A stretch of DNA of 64,000 nt. Origin: Psychrobacillus psychrodurans (GTDB taxonomy: Bacteria; Bacillota; Bacilli; Bacillales_A; Planococcaceae). Below the pieces are notes generated by a model. That model was not told the DNA's origin and made no database searches. It saw only the letters and a program-made list of their open reading frames with translations. This document shows, one piece after another, positions 42,817 to 51,447 of the stretch (position 1 is the first letter of the stretch; every line of letters begins with the position of its first letter). The DNA lies in assembly GCF_027563345.1 (NCBI RefSeq), contig NZ_JAMKBK010000001.1. The stretch is one strand, 5' to 3'. The position numbers and the translations under genes are program-made.

Positions 42817-42843
42817 TATTATGAATTATGAGAGGTGACATAC

Positions 42844-44352
42844 ATGAGCATCAAAGCTGAAGAAATCAGTGTCTTGATTAAGCAGCAGATTGAGAATTAC
42901 GAATCTGAGATGAAAGTTAGCGACGTTGGTACGGTAATCACGATTGGTGACGGTATCGCGCGTGCTCATGGCCTCGACAATGTCATGGCTGGAGAGCTTT
43001 TAGAATTCTCAACTGGTGTTTTAGGTATGGCGCAAAACTTGGAAGCCAACAACGTTGGTATCGTTATCCTTGGACCATACTCGGACATCAAAGAAGGCGA
43101 TGAAGTACGTCGAACAGGCCGTATTATGGAAGTTCCAGTTGGTAAAGAATTGATTGGCCGCGTTGTCAATCCACTTGGCCAACCAGTTGATGGACTAGGT
43201 CCTATAGCAACTACAAAATCTCGTCCAATCGAAAGTCCTGCACAAGGGGTTATGGCACGTAAGTCTGTACATGAGCCACTTCAAACAGGTATTAAAGCGA
43301 TTGATGCACTTGTACCAATCGGACGTGGCCAACGTGAGTTAATCATCGGTGACCGTCAAACTGGTAAAACATCAGTTGCAATCGATACTATCCTTAACCA
43401 AGCAGACCAAGATATGATTTGTATCTACGTTGCTATTGGTCAAAAAGAATCGACTGTACGTAATGTAGTAGAAACACTTCGTAAAAAAGGTGCTTTAGAT
43501 TACACAATCGTTGTAACTGCATCTGCATCACAACCAGCTCCATTACTTTACCTAGCTCCTTACGCTGGTGTAACAATGGCAGAAGAATTTATGTTCGATG
43601 GTAAGCATGTATTGATCGTTTATGATGATTTATCTAAACAAGCAGCTGCATACCGTGAACTTTCATTACTTCTACGTCGTCCTCCAGGCCGTGAAGCATA
43701 TCCAGGGGATGTATTCTACTTACACAGCCGTTTACTTGAGCGCGCTGCGAAGTTAAATGAAACACTTGGTGCAGGTTCAATCACTGCATTACCATTCGTT
43801 GAAACACAAGCTGGAGATATCTCTGCTTACATTCCAACAAACGTAATTTCAATTACAGATGGTCAAATCTTCTTACAATCTGATTTATTCTTCTCGGGTG
43901 TACGTCCAGCGATTAATGCCGGATTATCCGTATCTCGTGTAGGTGGATCAGCACAAATTAAAGCAATGAAAAAAGTTGCGGGTACACTACGTCTTGACTT
44001 AGCTGCATACCGTGAGCTTGAAGCATTCTCTCAATTTGGATCAGATCTTGACGCTGCAACACAAGCTAAACTTAACCGTGGTGTGCGTACAGTAGAAGTA
44101 TTAAAACAAGACTTGAACAGCCCGATTAAAGTGGAAAAACAAGTAATGATTTTATATGCTCTAACACGTGGCCATTTAGACGATATTCCAGTGAAAGATA
44201 TTACTCGTTTTGAAGCAGAACTTGGAAGCTGGTTAGATTCAAACCACACAAATGTTTTAGATCATATTCGCACGACTAAAGACCTTCCTTCAGATGAAGA
44301 TTTGAGCAATGCAATTTCTGCATTCAAAAAAACTTTCGCTATATCTGAATAA
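42844..44352 (+). CDS. atpA: ATP synthase F1 subunit alpha
   Basis: The 502-residue regulatory nucleotide-binding subunit has Walker A GDRQTGKTSVA near residue 169, the DELSD-like YDDLSKQAAAYRELSLLLRRPPGREAYPGD stretch (described in parts), and the arginine-finger region SVSRVGGSAQ. An in-frame ATG at 42835 lies inside the GAGGTGACA site, so ATG at 42844 is used. It is intact throughout. Confidence 0.98.
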   Translation: MSIKAEEISVLIKQQIENYESEMKVSDVGTVITIGDGIARAHGLDNVMAGELLEFSTGVLGMAQNLEANNVGIVILGPYSDIKEGDEVRRTGRIMEVPVGKELIGRVVNPLGQPVDGLGPIATTKSRPIESPAQGVMARKSVHEPLQTGIKAIDALVPIGRGQRELIIGDRQTGKTSVAIDTILNQADQDMICIYVAIGQKESTVRNVVETLRKKGALDYTIVVTASASQPAPLLYLAPYAGVTMAEEFMFDGKHVLIVYDDLSKQAAAYRELSLLLRRPPGREAYPGDVFYLHSRLLERAAKLNETLGAGSITALPFVETQAGDISAYIPTNVISITDGQIFLQSDLFFSGVRPAINAGLSVSRVGGSAQIKAMKKVAGTLRLDLAAYRELEAFSQFGSDLDAATQAKLNRGVRTVEVLKQDLNSPIKVEKQVMILYALTRGHLDDIPVKDITRFEAELGSWLDSNHTNVLDHIRTTKDLPSDEDLSNAISAFKKTFAISE

Positions 44353-44396
44353 TTCCTTTGTCTAAGTGAAAAAAACAATAAGGTGGTGAAATACCA

Positions 44397-45257
44397 GTGG
44401 CATCATTACGCGACATTAAAAGTAAAATTACGTCAACAAAGAAAACAAGTCAGATAACAAAAGCTATGCAAATGGTTTCTGCTTCTAAATTGAACCGTGC
44501 GGAGGAAAATGCGAAAGCATACGTTCCCTACATGTCTAAAATTCAAGAAGTAGTTGGTGCAATTGCATCAGGTACTAGTGATAGTGGACATCCAATGTTA
44601 ACTTCTCGTCCTGTTAAAAAGACTGCATATCTTGTCATCACTGCTGATCGTGGTTTGGCTGGCGCATATAACAGTAATGTTATTCGTGCCGTAGCTAATG
44701 CAATAGCTGAAAGACATTCTTCGAAAGAAGAGTATGTAATCTTTGCAATTGGGCGTATGGGACGTGATTTCTTCCTAAAGCGTGGTTCTAACGTAATTGG
44801 GGAAGTAGTCGGCTTACCAGACCAACCTGCTTTTGCTGATATCAAAGAAGTTGCGCACAAAGCTGTTGGTATGTTCACGGATGGTACATATGATGAACTT
44901 TATATGTACTATAACCACTTTGTCAGTGCTATCTCCAGTGAAGTAACGGAGAAAAAGGTACTGCCACTTACGGATATTGCAGTAGAAACAGGCACAACTG
45001 CTTCTTATGAATTTGAGCCTTCACCTGAAGCAATTCTAGAAGTATTACTTCCACAGTATGCGGAAAGCCTGATTTTCGGTGCATTACTCGATGGTAAAGC
45101 CAGTGAGCATGCTTCTCGTATGTCTGCGATGAAATCCGCGACAGACAATGCAGCTGATTTGATCAGCAATTTAACATTAGTATACAACCGAGCACGTCAA
45201 GCAGCAATTACGCAAGAAATTACGGAAATTGTCGGCGGCGCAGCGGCATTAGAATAG
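44397..45257 (+). CDS. atpG: ATP synthase F1 subunit gamma
   Basis: The 286-residue central rotor shaft starts ASLRDIKSKITSTKKTSQITKAM and ends with NLTLVYNRARQAAITQEITEIVGGAAAL, the two long helices that form the coiled-coil. TADRGLAGAYNSNV is the internal family motif. The start is GTG after AAGGTGGTGAAATACCA. Confidence 0.97.
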   Translation: MASLRDIKSKITSTKKTSQITKAMQMVSASKLNRAEENAKAYVPYMSKIQEVVGAIASGTSDSGHPMLTSRPVKKTAYLVITADRGLAGAYNSNVIRAVANAIAERHSSKEEYVIFAIGRMGRDFFLKRGSNVIGEVVGLPDQPAFADIKEVAHKAVGMFTDGTYDELYMYYNHFVSAISSEVTEKKVLPLTDIAVETGTTASYEFEPSPEAILEVLLPQYAESLIFGALLDGKASEHASRMSAMKSATDNAADLISNLTLVYNRARQAAITQEITEIVGGAAALE

Positions 45258-45291
45258 TTCTAGATAGAAAGTAAGACAGGAGGGAACAGTA

Positions 45292-46707
45292 GTGAACAAA
45301 GGACAAGTACTACAAGTAATGGGTCCAGTTGTTGACGTTAAGTTTGACAACGGCCATTTACCAGCTATCTATAATGCACTAACTGTAGCGATTGAACGTC
45401 CAAACGAAGCGCCTACAACTTTAACATTAGAAGTAGCGTTACACTTAGGAGATGACTCAGTTCGTACTATTGCAATGTCATCTACGGACGGCCTTAAGCG
45501 TGGTACAGAGGTATTTGATGCTGGTACAGCAATTTCTGTTCCAGTTGGTGATGTAACTTTAGGACGTGTTTTCAACGTACTTGGTGAAGTTATTGACTTA
45601 GGGGAAGAAGTACCAGTTGGAGAACGTCGTGATCCAATTCACCGTCAAGCTCCAACATTTGAAAACCTATCTACAGAAGTTGAAATTCTTGAAACAGGTA
45701 TTAAAGTAGTAGATCTATTAGCTCCTTATATTAAAGGTGGTAAAATCGGTCTATTCGGTGGTGCCGGTGTAGGTAAAACAGTTCTTATTCAAGAACTTAT
45801 TAATAACATTGCTCAAGAGCATGGCGGTATTTCTGTATTCGCTGGTGTTGGAGAGCGTACGCGTGAAGGAAATGACTTATTCCATGAGATGAGTGATTCA
45901 GGCGTTATTAAGAAAACAGCAATGGTATTCGGTCAAATGAATGAGCCACCTGGCGCACGTATGCGTGTTGCTTTAACTGGTCTTACAATGGCAGAATATT
46001 TCCGTGATGAGCAAGGTGCAGACGTACTTCTATTCATCGACAATATCTTCCGTTTCACGCAAGCAGGTTCTGAGGTTTCAGCACTTTTAGGTCGTATGCC
46101 TTCAGCTGCTGGTTACCAACCAACACTTGCAACTGAAATGGGTCAATTACAAGAGCGTATCACGTCAACAAACACTGGTTCAGTTACATCTATCCAAGCG
46201 ATTTATGTACCAGCCGATGACTATACGGATCCAGCTCCAGCAACAACATTCGCTCACTTAGATGCGACTACAAACTTAGAACGTAAATTATCTGAGATGG
46301 GTATTTATCCAGCGGTTGATCCTTTAGCTTCTTCTTCACGTGCGCTTTCTCCGGAAATCGTAGGTCAAGAGCATTATGATGTAGCACGTCAAGTGCAATA
46401 TACATTACAACGCTACAGAGAGCTTCAAGATATTATCGCAATCTTAGGTATGGATGAATTAGGAGATGAAGACAAGCTAGTAGTTAACCGTGCTCGTCGT
46501 ATTCAGTTCTACCTATCTCAAAACTTCCATGTTGCAGAACAATTTACAGGTCAAAAAGGTTCATACGTTCCAGTTAAAGAAACTGTAGAAGGATTCAAAC
46601 AAATTCTTGATGGAAAATATGACCATTTACCAGAAGATGCATTCCGTTTAGTTGGACGCATTGAAGAAGTTGTAGAAAAAGCGAAAAGCATGGGCGTAGA
46701 AGTATAA
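45292..46707 (+). CDS. atpD: ATP synthase F1 subunit beta
   Basis: The 471-residue catalytic subunit has Walker A FGGAGVGKTVLIQEL near residue 155, the catalytic Glu in VGERTREGNDL, Walker B LLFIDNIFRFTQAG, and the SALLGRMPSAAGYQPTL catch-loop region. The start is GTG after GGAGGGAACAGTA. Codon choice is strongly biased, as expected for a highly expressed gene. Confidence 0.98.
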   Translation: MNKGQVLQVMGPVVDVKFDNGHLPAIYNALTVAIERPNEAPTTLTLEVALHLGDDSVRTIAMSSTDGLKRGTEVFDAGTAISVPVGDVTLGRVFNVLGEVIDLGEEVPVGERRDPIHRQAPTFENLSTEVEILETGIKVVDLLAPYIKGGKIGLFGGAGVGKTVLIQELINNIAQEHGGISVFAGVGERTREGNDLFHEMSDSGVIKKTAMVFGQMNEPPGARMRVALTGLTMAEYFRDEQGADVLLFIDNIFRFTQAGSEVSALLGRMPSAAGYQPTLATEMGQLQERITSTNTGSVTSIQAIYVPADDYTDPAPATTFAHLDATTNLERKLSEMGIYPAVDPLASSSRALSPEIVGQEHYDVARQVQYTLQRYRELQDIIAILGMDELGDEDKLVVNRARRIQFYLSQNFHVAEQFTGQKGSYVPVKETVEGFKQILDGKYDHLPEDAFRLVGRIEEVVEKAKSMGVEV

Positions 46708-46731
46708 TAAATCGGACCAGGAGGTAAAAAT

Positions 46732-47136
46732 ATGAAGACACTTACAGTCAATATTGTCACTCCCGACGGCCCGGTATACGATTCTGAAGTAGACATGATT
46801 ATCGCGAAAACAGCATCTGGTGAAATCGGTATTTTACCTGGCCATATTCCAATGGTTGCACCACTTGTAGCAGGTGCAATAAAATTGAAAAAAGAGGCAA
46901 AAACAGAGTACGTAGCAGTAAGCAGTGGTTTTGTGGAAGTTCGACCTGAAAAGGTATCGATCTTAGCAACATCAGCTGAGGTTGCTTCAAGTATCGATTT
47001 AGCTCGTGCTAAAGAAGCGATGAAACGTGCTGAAGAACGTCTTCAAGGTAAATCAGACTCGGTTGACTTCAACCGCGCTGAGCTTGCCTTGAAACGTGCG
47101 ATGAATCGTATCAACGTTCATGAGGGTAATATTTAA
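46732..47136 (+). CDS. atpC: ATP synthase F1 subunit epsilon
   Basis: The 134-residue subunit has an N-terminal beta-sandwich (VNIVTPDGPVYDSEVDMI, GEIGILPGHIPMVAPLV) and a C-terminal helical pair (DLARAKEAMKRAEERLQ). The latter can bind ATP and brake ATP hydrolysis in Bacillus enzymes. It closes the operon. CCAGGAGGTAAAAAT precedes the ATG. Confidence 0.97.
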   Translation: MKTLTVNIVTPDGPVYDSEVDMIIAKTASGEIGILPGHIPMVAPLVAGAIKLKKEAKTEYVAVSSGFVEVRPEKVSILATSAEVASSIDLARAKEAMKRAEERLQGKSDSVDFNRAELALKRAMNRINVHEGNI

Positions 47137-47237
47137 GCTTATTTCTTTTTGTAGGATAATCTTAATGCCTCTGGCGAAGCGACAGAATTTGAAAGGCAAT
47201 TTATCGTGTTAGCACGAAAGTGGCTCGATGAAGGTTA

Positions 47238-47272
47238 ATTAGCCTATGGAAATGTATATGACATAGGCTAAT
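47238..47272 (+). other. Hairpin downstream of atpC
   Basis: ATTAGCCTATG and CATAGGCTAAT form a perfect 11-bp stem around a 13-base loop. It has only a weak T tract, so it may protect the transcript 3' end rather than terminate. Confidence 0.6.
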
Positions 47273-47323
47273 CTCCTTACATAAATCTTAGCTAAATGCC
47301 TAGGCGAATTTGATTTAAATGAA

Positions 47324-47357
47324 GCGGGCAGAATAAAATTCTGTCTGCTTTTTTTAC
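47324..47357 (+). terminator. Intrinsic terminator of the atp operon
   Basis: GCGGGCAGAAT / ATTCTGTCTGC with an AAA loop is followed by seven T. Confidence 0.92.
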
Positions 47358-47382
47358 TATTGCCTAAAATAGGAGGATTATC

Positions 47383-47619
47383 ATGGGATTATTAAATAGT
47401 GAACAAGCACTAATTGCTATACTTGCCAATATCTTTTTTATTGGAATATCTTTCTATGCGTTACAGGCACTTATGATGGACAAAATAATAAAAAAAAATC
47501 GTGTATTTCAAGCTCAACTATTTTATATTTTAACTAGTATTATGATTGGCTCAGTAGTTGCAAACTTTTTCTTGAATTTAACGAGCTGGTCAAACCAATT
47601 GCCATTCTTATTCGAGTGA
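47383..47619 (+). CDS. ywzB: DUF1146 family membrane protein (YwzB)
   Basis: The 78-residue protein has two membrane helices (about residues 9-31 and 45-65) separated by KIIKKNRVFQAQL. The pattern FFIGISFYALQAL and KIIKKN...QAQ.LYILLSI-like sequence match DUF1146/YwzB, which sits between atp and murA in Bacillus. AATAGGAGGATTATC precedes the ATG. Function is unknown. Confidence 0.88.
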   Translation: MGLLNSEQALIAILANIFFIGISFYALQALMMDKIIKKNRVFQAQLFYILTSIMIGSVVANFFLNLTSWSNQLPFLFE

Positions 47620-47630
47620 AAAGATCCTAT

Positions 47631-47667
47631 ATGCTCATGCAAATTATGGAAAAGTTTGTATGAGCAT
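47631..47667 (+). other. Strong hairpin between ywzB and murA1
   Basis: ATGCTCATGCAAA and TTTGTATGAGCAT form a 13-bp stem (one G-U) around an 11-base loop. No T tract follows on either strand, so it is not a standard terminator. The remainder of 47668-47938 holds a TATAAT at 47773-47778 that may belong to the murA1 promoter. Confidence 0.6.
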
Positions 47668-47938
47668 GTAGAATCTTCACATATTTCCTGGGAAATTTTT
47701 TATTTAAACAGGTTTACCCGCATATGCTAGGGGTATTTTAAAATTATCTACACGAAAAGACTGGGTAATACGTATAATAGAACAAGAAAAATTATGGAAA
47801 AGGTCAAAAATAGTGTTTTAGATGCTTGTATATAGTCGAATTACATTGTATGATGAATATTGTTTTGAATACCTAAAATTGACATCATACATATTCTTTT
47901 ATATAAAGCAAATGGATAATGAACGCGGAGGGAAAGTA

Positions 47939-49234
47939 GTGGACAAAATCGTTGTTAAAGGTGGCCAAACGTTAAATGGGAAAGTACGAGTAGAAGGTGC
48001 AAAAAATGCAGTCCTACCTGTATTAGCTGCAGCTCTACTTGCGACTAAAGGCAAAAACGTTATTAAAGATGTACCAACACTTGCAGATGTTTTGACAATA
48101 AATGAAGTATTGAAAAGTTTAAATACAGAAGTCAGTTATAATCCAGAAAAGAATGAAGTTATCATTGATTCACAAAAGAAATTATCAAGTGAAGCCCAAT
48201 TTGAGTATGTGCGTAAAATGCGTGCATCTATACTTGTTATGGGTCCTATTTTAGCGAGAAATGGATTTGCTCGAGTAGCACTTCCTGGAGGTTGTGCAAT
48301 AGGCTCACGTCCTATCGATCAGCATTTAAAAGGTTTCGAAGCAATGGGTGCAGTAATATCCTTTGGACATGGATTTGTTGAGGCAACTACAAATGGACGA
48401 CTTAAAGGTGCCAAAATTTATTTAGACGTTCCAAGCGTAGGCGCAACAGAGAACATTATGACTGCTGCAGCATTAGCAGATGGTACAACAATTATTGAAA
48501 ATGCAGCAAAAGAACCTGAAATTGTCGATTTAGCTAACTTTATCAACGAAATGGGTGGAATGGTAAAAGGTGCAGGAACCGACACAATTCGTATTGAAGG
48601 TGTGGAAGAACTACACGGCACAGAACACCATATCATACCAGATCGTATCGAAGCTGGAACATTCATGGTTGCTGCAGCAATAACAAAAGGTAATGTACTC
48701 ATTGAAAATGCAGTACCTGAACATATGACAGCACTTATATCTAAAATGCAAGAAATGGGCATTGAAATTACCGAAGAGGAACAAGGTCTTCGTGTTCGCT
48801 CTGAAGGAAATCTAAAATCTGTGGACATTAAAACGATGCCGCATCCAGGTTTCCCAACAGACATGCAATCCCAGATGATGGCATTGATGATGACTGCTCA
48901 CGGAACAGGCATCATAACGGAAACAGTTTTCGAAAATCGCTTCATGCATGTGGAAGAATTCCGCAGAATGAATGGTAACATGAAAATCGAAGGACGTTCG
49001 GTCATTATGGAGTCCCCATCCGATTTACAAGGTGCAGAAGTTGCAGCAACCGACCTTAGAGCAGCTGCAGCACTTATCATAGCCGGTTTAGTCGCAGAAG
49101 GAATCACACGCGTTACAGAGCTTTATCACCTAGATAGAGGTTATGTCGATTTTGATAAAAAATTGGCAGCTTTAGGCGCCGATATCGAACGCATCGGTAG
49201 CGAAACTGCTGAGAAAAAAGTGCAATTGGTTTAA
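47939..49234 (+). CDS. murAA: UDP-N-acetylglucosamine 1-carboxyvinyltransferase, first copy (MurAA)
   Basis: The 431-residue enolpyruvyl transferase has Lys22-Asn23 in EGAKNAVLPVL, the PEP-binding Cys119 in ALPGGCAIGSRPIDQH, DRIEAGTFM and HPGFPTDMQSQ. Low-GC Gram-positives carry two MurA enzymes; this copy, between the atp operon and spoIID, is the positional equivalent of the main B. subtilis MurAA. The frame extends 117 bases upstream, but GCGGAGGGAAAGTA places the start at GTG 47939. Confidence 0.96.
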   Translation: MDKIVVKGGQTLNGKVRVEGAKNAVLPVLAAALLATKGKNVIKDVPTLADVLTINEVLKSLNTEVSYNPEKNEVIIDSQKKLSSEAQFEYVRKMRASILVMGPILARNGFARVALPGGCAIGSRPIDQHLKGFEAMGAVISFGHGFVEATTNGRLKGAKIYLDVPSVGATENIMTAAALADGTTIIENAAKEPEIVDLANFINEMGGMVKGAGTDTIRIEGVEELHGTEHHIIPDRIEAGTFMVAAAITKGNVLIENAVPEHMTALISKMQEMGIEITEEEQGLRVRSEGNLKSVDIKTMPHPGFPTDMQSQMMALMMTAHGTGIITETVFENRFMHVEEFRRMNGNMKIEGRSVIMESPSDLQGAEVAATDLRAAAALIIAGLVAEGITRVTELYHLDRGYVDFDKKLAALGADIERIGSETAEKKVQLV

Positions 49235-49244
49235 TACTATATGT

Positions 49245-49283
49245 AAAGCACTACGCATGTATACATGTGTAGTGCTTTTTTAA
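49245..49283 (+). terminator. Intrinsic terminator after murAA
   Basis: AAGCACTACGCATGT / ACATGTGTAGTGCTT (one mismatch) is followed by T6. Confidence 0.93.
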
Positions 49284-49323
49284 TTTTCCACAAATTGAAA
49301 TTTTTGGCGAAATTCGCCGCTCC

Positions 49324-49410
49324 GCTAGTAAATGGTCTATAAGAGCAAGTAACTTAGAAAGTAGAGTAAAAGTCCGATTAACGCAAGTAAACTAAGCACA
49401 AAGGAAGATT
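49324..49410 (-). repeat. Partly decayed 21-bp GCAAGTAA array
   Basis: Cores start at 49324 (GCTAGTAAA), 49345 (GCAAGTAAC), about 49362 (degenerate) and 49383 (GCAAGTAAA). Steps are 21, 17 and 21 bases, so one small deletion is implied. A further weak match lies near 49403. Confidence 0.7.
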
Positions 49411-49509
49411 GTAATCTCACTATATATATATTTCAAATAGATGGGCGATGTTCAGAGATCCAAAGATTAACTTCAAATTGGTACCTTAAATAGTTAAATT
49501 TTCCCTTTC

Positions 49510-49635
49510 GCAAGTAAATCAGGGTTGAAAGCAAGTAAACGAAAGACGAGAGCAAGTACCTTATAACTAGCAGCAAGTATGTTACTATGGAGCGTAAGTA
49601 AAGCACATACGTAAGCAAGTAAAACGTTCCTCACA
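49510..49635 (-). repeat. Six-site 21-bp array, reverse orientation
   Basis: Cores start at 49510, 49531, 49552, 49573, 49594 and 49615, exactly 21 bases apart, reading GCAAGTAAA, GCAAGTAAA, GCAAGTACC, GCAAGTATG, GTAAGTAAA and GCAAGTAAA. It lies between murAA and spoIID. A frame on the other strand encodes a seven-residue pattern (YLL..) only because 21 bases equal seven codons. Confidence 0.93.
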
Positions 49636-49740
49636 CTAAAAATTAGCCATCGTTTTTTATCTCACTGTGTACTTACCTTATAAATCGTTTATCTCCCAAA
49701 TAAAATCATCAGCCCGTCCAAACGAGCATATAGTATCTCT

Positions 49741-50685
49741 ATGAAACAAAACATACTCTTTATAATCTTATGCGTAGCCCTCTTGTTTTTACCGTTTTTA
49801 TTAATAAAAGAAAAAACAACACAAGAAGAAACGGTACCAGCGCCAACATCGGAACTCGAAATTGCTTGTCCAATACTAATCGAAGTGAAAGGGGTTAAGG
49901 AGAAGATACCACTAGAAACTTATGTTCTTGGAGTGGTGGCAGCTGAAATGCCGGTTACGTTTCATGAAGAGGCATTGAAGGCACAATCTATAGCAGCAAG
50001 GACATATGTATTAAGAGATACGAATTACGGTCAAAAACCAATAGATAAAACAGTATTAAAGCAGGTTTATGTTGGTGAGGAAGATCGGAAAAAGAAGTGG
50101 GGGGATTCCTTCGCTCAATATGAGGACAAACTTAAAAAGGTGATTGACGCGACAGAAGGGGAAATTATCGTCTACAAAGATCAACTAATCACAGCGATGT
50201 TCTTTTCTTCAAGCAACGGTCAAACGGAAAGTGCGGAAAATTATAGTGGGAATGTGATTCCTTACTTAGTATCTGTGCCAAGTAAATCGGAGGAAATGTA
50301 TGCTCCAAATAGGACAAAGCAGTTTGAATTCACACATGGGGAATGGTCGAAAGCATTTAATATGAAATGGAATTCAAACATACCTAAAACTATCAAAGTA
50401 GTAAAGACAGATACGAACCGAGTTGAATCGGTTGAAATGAATGGAAAATCGTGGACAGGCCGAGAAGTTCGAACACTTTTAGGTCTACCCTCTACTGATT
50501 TCACCATAACGTTTCAATCTGATAAAGTAGTAGTAGATACAGTAGGATATGGCCATGGGGTAGGGATGAGTCAGTATGGTGCCGAGGTACTCGCCAACGA
50601 ATCTGTACTGGCTGCGGACATTTTACTTCATTACTATAAAGGTACAGAAATAAAAAAATTCTCTCCATGTTTAAAATCTCCTTGA
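49741..50685 (+). CDS. spoIID: Stage II sporulation protein D
   Basis: The 314-residue lytic transglycosylase acts with SpoIIM and SpoIIP to strip septal peptidoglycan during engulfment. It has an N-terminal membrane anchor (ILFIILCVALLFLPFLLI) and the SpoIID domain with LETYVLGVVAAEMPVTFHEEALKAQSIAARTY (in parts) and GYGHGVGMSQYGA near the C-terminus. No Shine-Dalgarno sequence is visible before the ATG. A sigma-E-like CATATAGT lies at 49727-49734, seven bases upstream, so a leaderless transcript is possible. Confidence 0.95.
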   Translation: MKQNILFIILCVALLFLPFLLIKEKTTQEETVPAPTSELEIACPILIEVKGVKEKIPLETYVLGVVAAEMPVTFHEEALKAQSIAARTYVLRDTNYGQKPIDKTVLKQVYVGEEDRKKKWGDSFAQYEDKLKKVIDATEGEIIVYKDQLITAMFFSSSNGQTESAENYSGNVIPYLVSVPSKSEEMYAPNRTKQFEFTHGEWSKAFNMKWNSNIPKTIKVVKTDTNRVESVEMNGKSWTGREVRTLLGLPSTDFTITFQSDKVVVDTVGYGHGVGMSQYGAEVLANESVLAADILLHYYKGTEIKKFSPCLKSP

Positions 50686-50716
50686 TTTGCAAACAATGCA
50701 AATAGAGGTGATGAAA

Positions 50717-51379
50717 ATGAGAGAAGAACAAAAGAACAATACTTCTCAGAAGAAGAACAATAACCCGAAAAAGCCATGGTTTTGGCCACTAATTTATGCC
50801 GGATTTTCGGTAGCTTTTGTAGGTATGATTTGGGGCTACAATGTGTATGTCAGTGATGATTCTGTCAAGGATTCAGAATGGACAGATGCAAGTAAAGACC
50901 CCGATTCAGTAACGATTGAAACCAATGCCCAAGCAGAATCGATGAAATACCCTTTTAAAGAGACTCTGCTAGATAGTGTTGAAATCGTACAGCATTATTA
51001 CGATATGGAAGCAGATGAGTCGACTCGTGAAAAGTCAATACTCGTATTCGATCATAGTTATGTGATGAATACTGGCGTATCTCTATCTATGAATAGTGAG
51101 CCATTTGAAGTAGTTGCGGCAATGAGTGGAAAAGTAGAGGAAGTCAATTTAGATCCATTTGTTGGGGATGAAATCGTCTTGTCACATGCAAATGGTATGG
51201 TAACCAAATATCGCTCTGTCACTGGTATTCTAGTAAAAGCTGGAGACGTTGTAGAACAAGGTGATTCTCTTGCAACTGCAACAGAAAATGAATGGAACCC
51301 GACTGCTGGTGTTCATTTACAGTTTGAAGTACTACAAGATGGTGTTTTAGTAAATCCAGAGACCTTACTAGCATTTTAA
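50717..51379 (+). CDS. spoIIQ: Stage II sporulation protein Q (degenerate M23 peptidase fold)
   Basis: The 220-residue forespore membrane protein docks SpoIIIAH across the engulfing septum. One membrane helix (about residues 22-44) is followed by a LytM/M23-like domain (VVAAMSGKVEEV, VLSHANGMVTKY, GDVVEQGDSLATA, GVHLQFEVLQDG). The zinc-binding His of HxGxD is missing (NTGVSLS) and the HxH reads HLQ, so no endopeptidase activity is expected; a degenerate site is also seen in B. subtilis SpoIIQ. GAGGTG sets the start at ATG 50717 rather than two upstream in-frame codons. Confidence 0.92.
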   Translation: MREEQKNNTSQKKNNNPKKPWFWPLIYAGFSVAFVGMIWGYNVYVSDDSVKDSEWTDASKDPDSVTIETNAQAESMKYPFKETLLDSVEIVQHYYDMEADESTREKSILVFDHSYVMNTGVSLSMNSEPFEVVAAMSGKVEEVNLDPFVGDEIVLSHANGMVTKYRSVTGILVKAGDVVEQGDSLATATENEWNPTAGVHLQFEVLQDGVLVNPETLLAF

Positions 51380-51447
51380 TTCATAATAGCTAAGACGTAT
51401 GCATAAATTGATGGAAAGTGTTCCTTTACTAACGAAAGGAAGAGTTA

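Noticed and set aside
49433..49618. Heptad-like peptides (YLL every seven residues) encoded by the arrays
   Set aside because: Twenty-one bases equal seven codons, so any open frame through an array shows a seven-residue pattern. There are no ribosome binding sites, small indels (17- and 20-base steps) break the frame, and orientation relative to genes varies.
4541..49635. The 21-bp arrays as CRISPR arrays
   Set aside because: The repeated word is only 9 bp, with 12-bp spacers. CRISPR repeats are 23-40 bp with spacers of similar length, and no cas gene is present.
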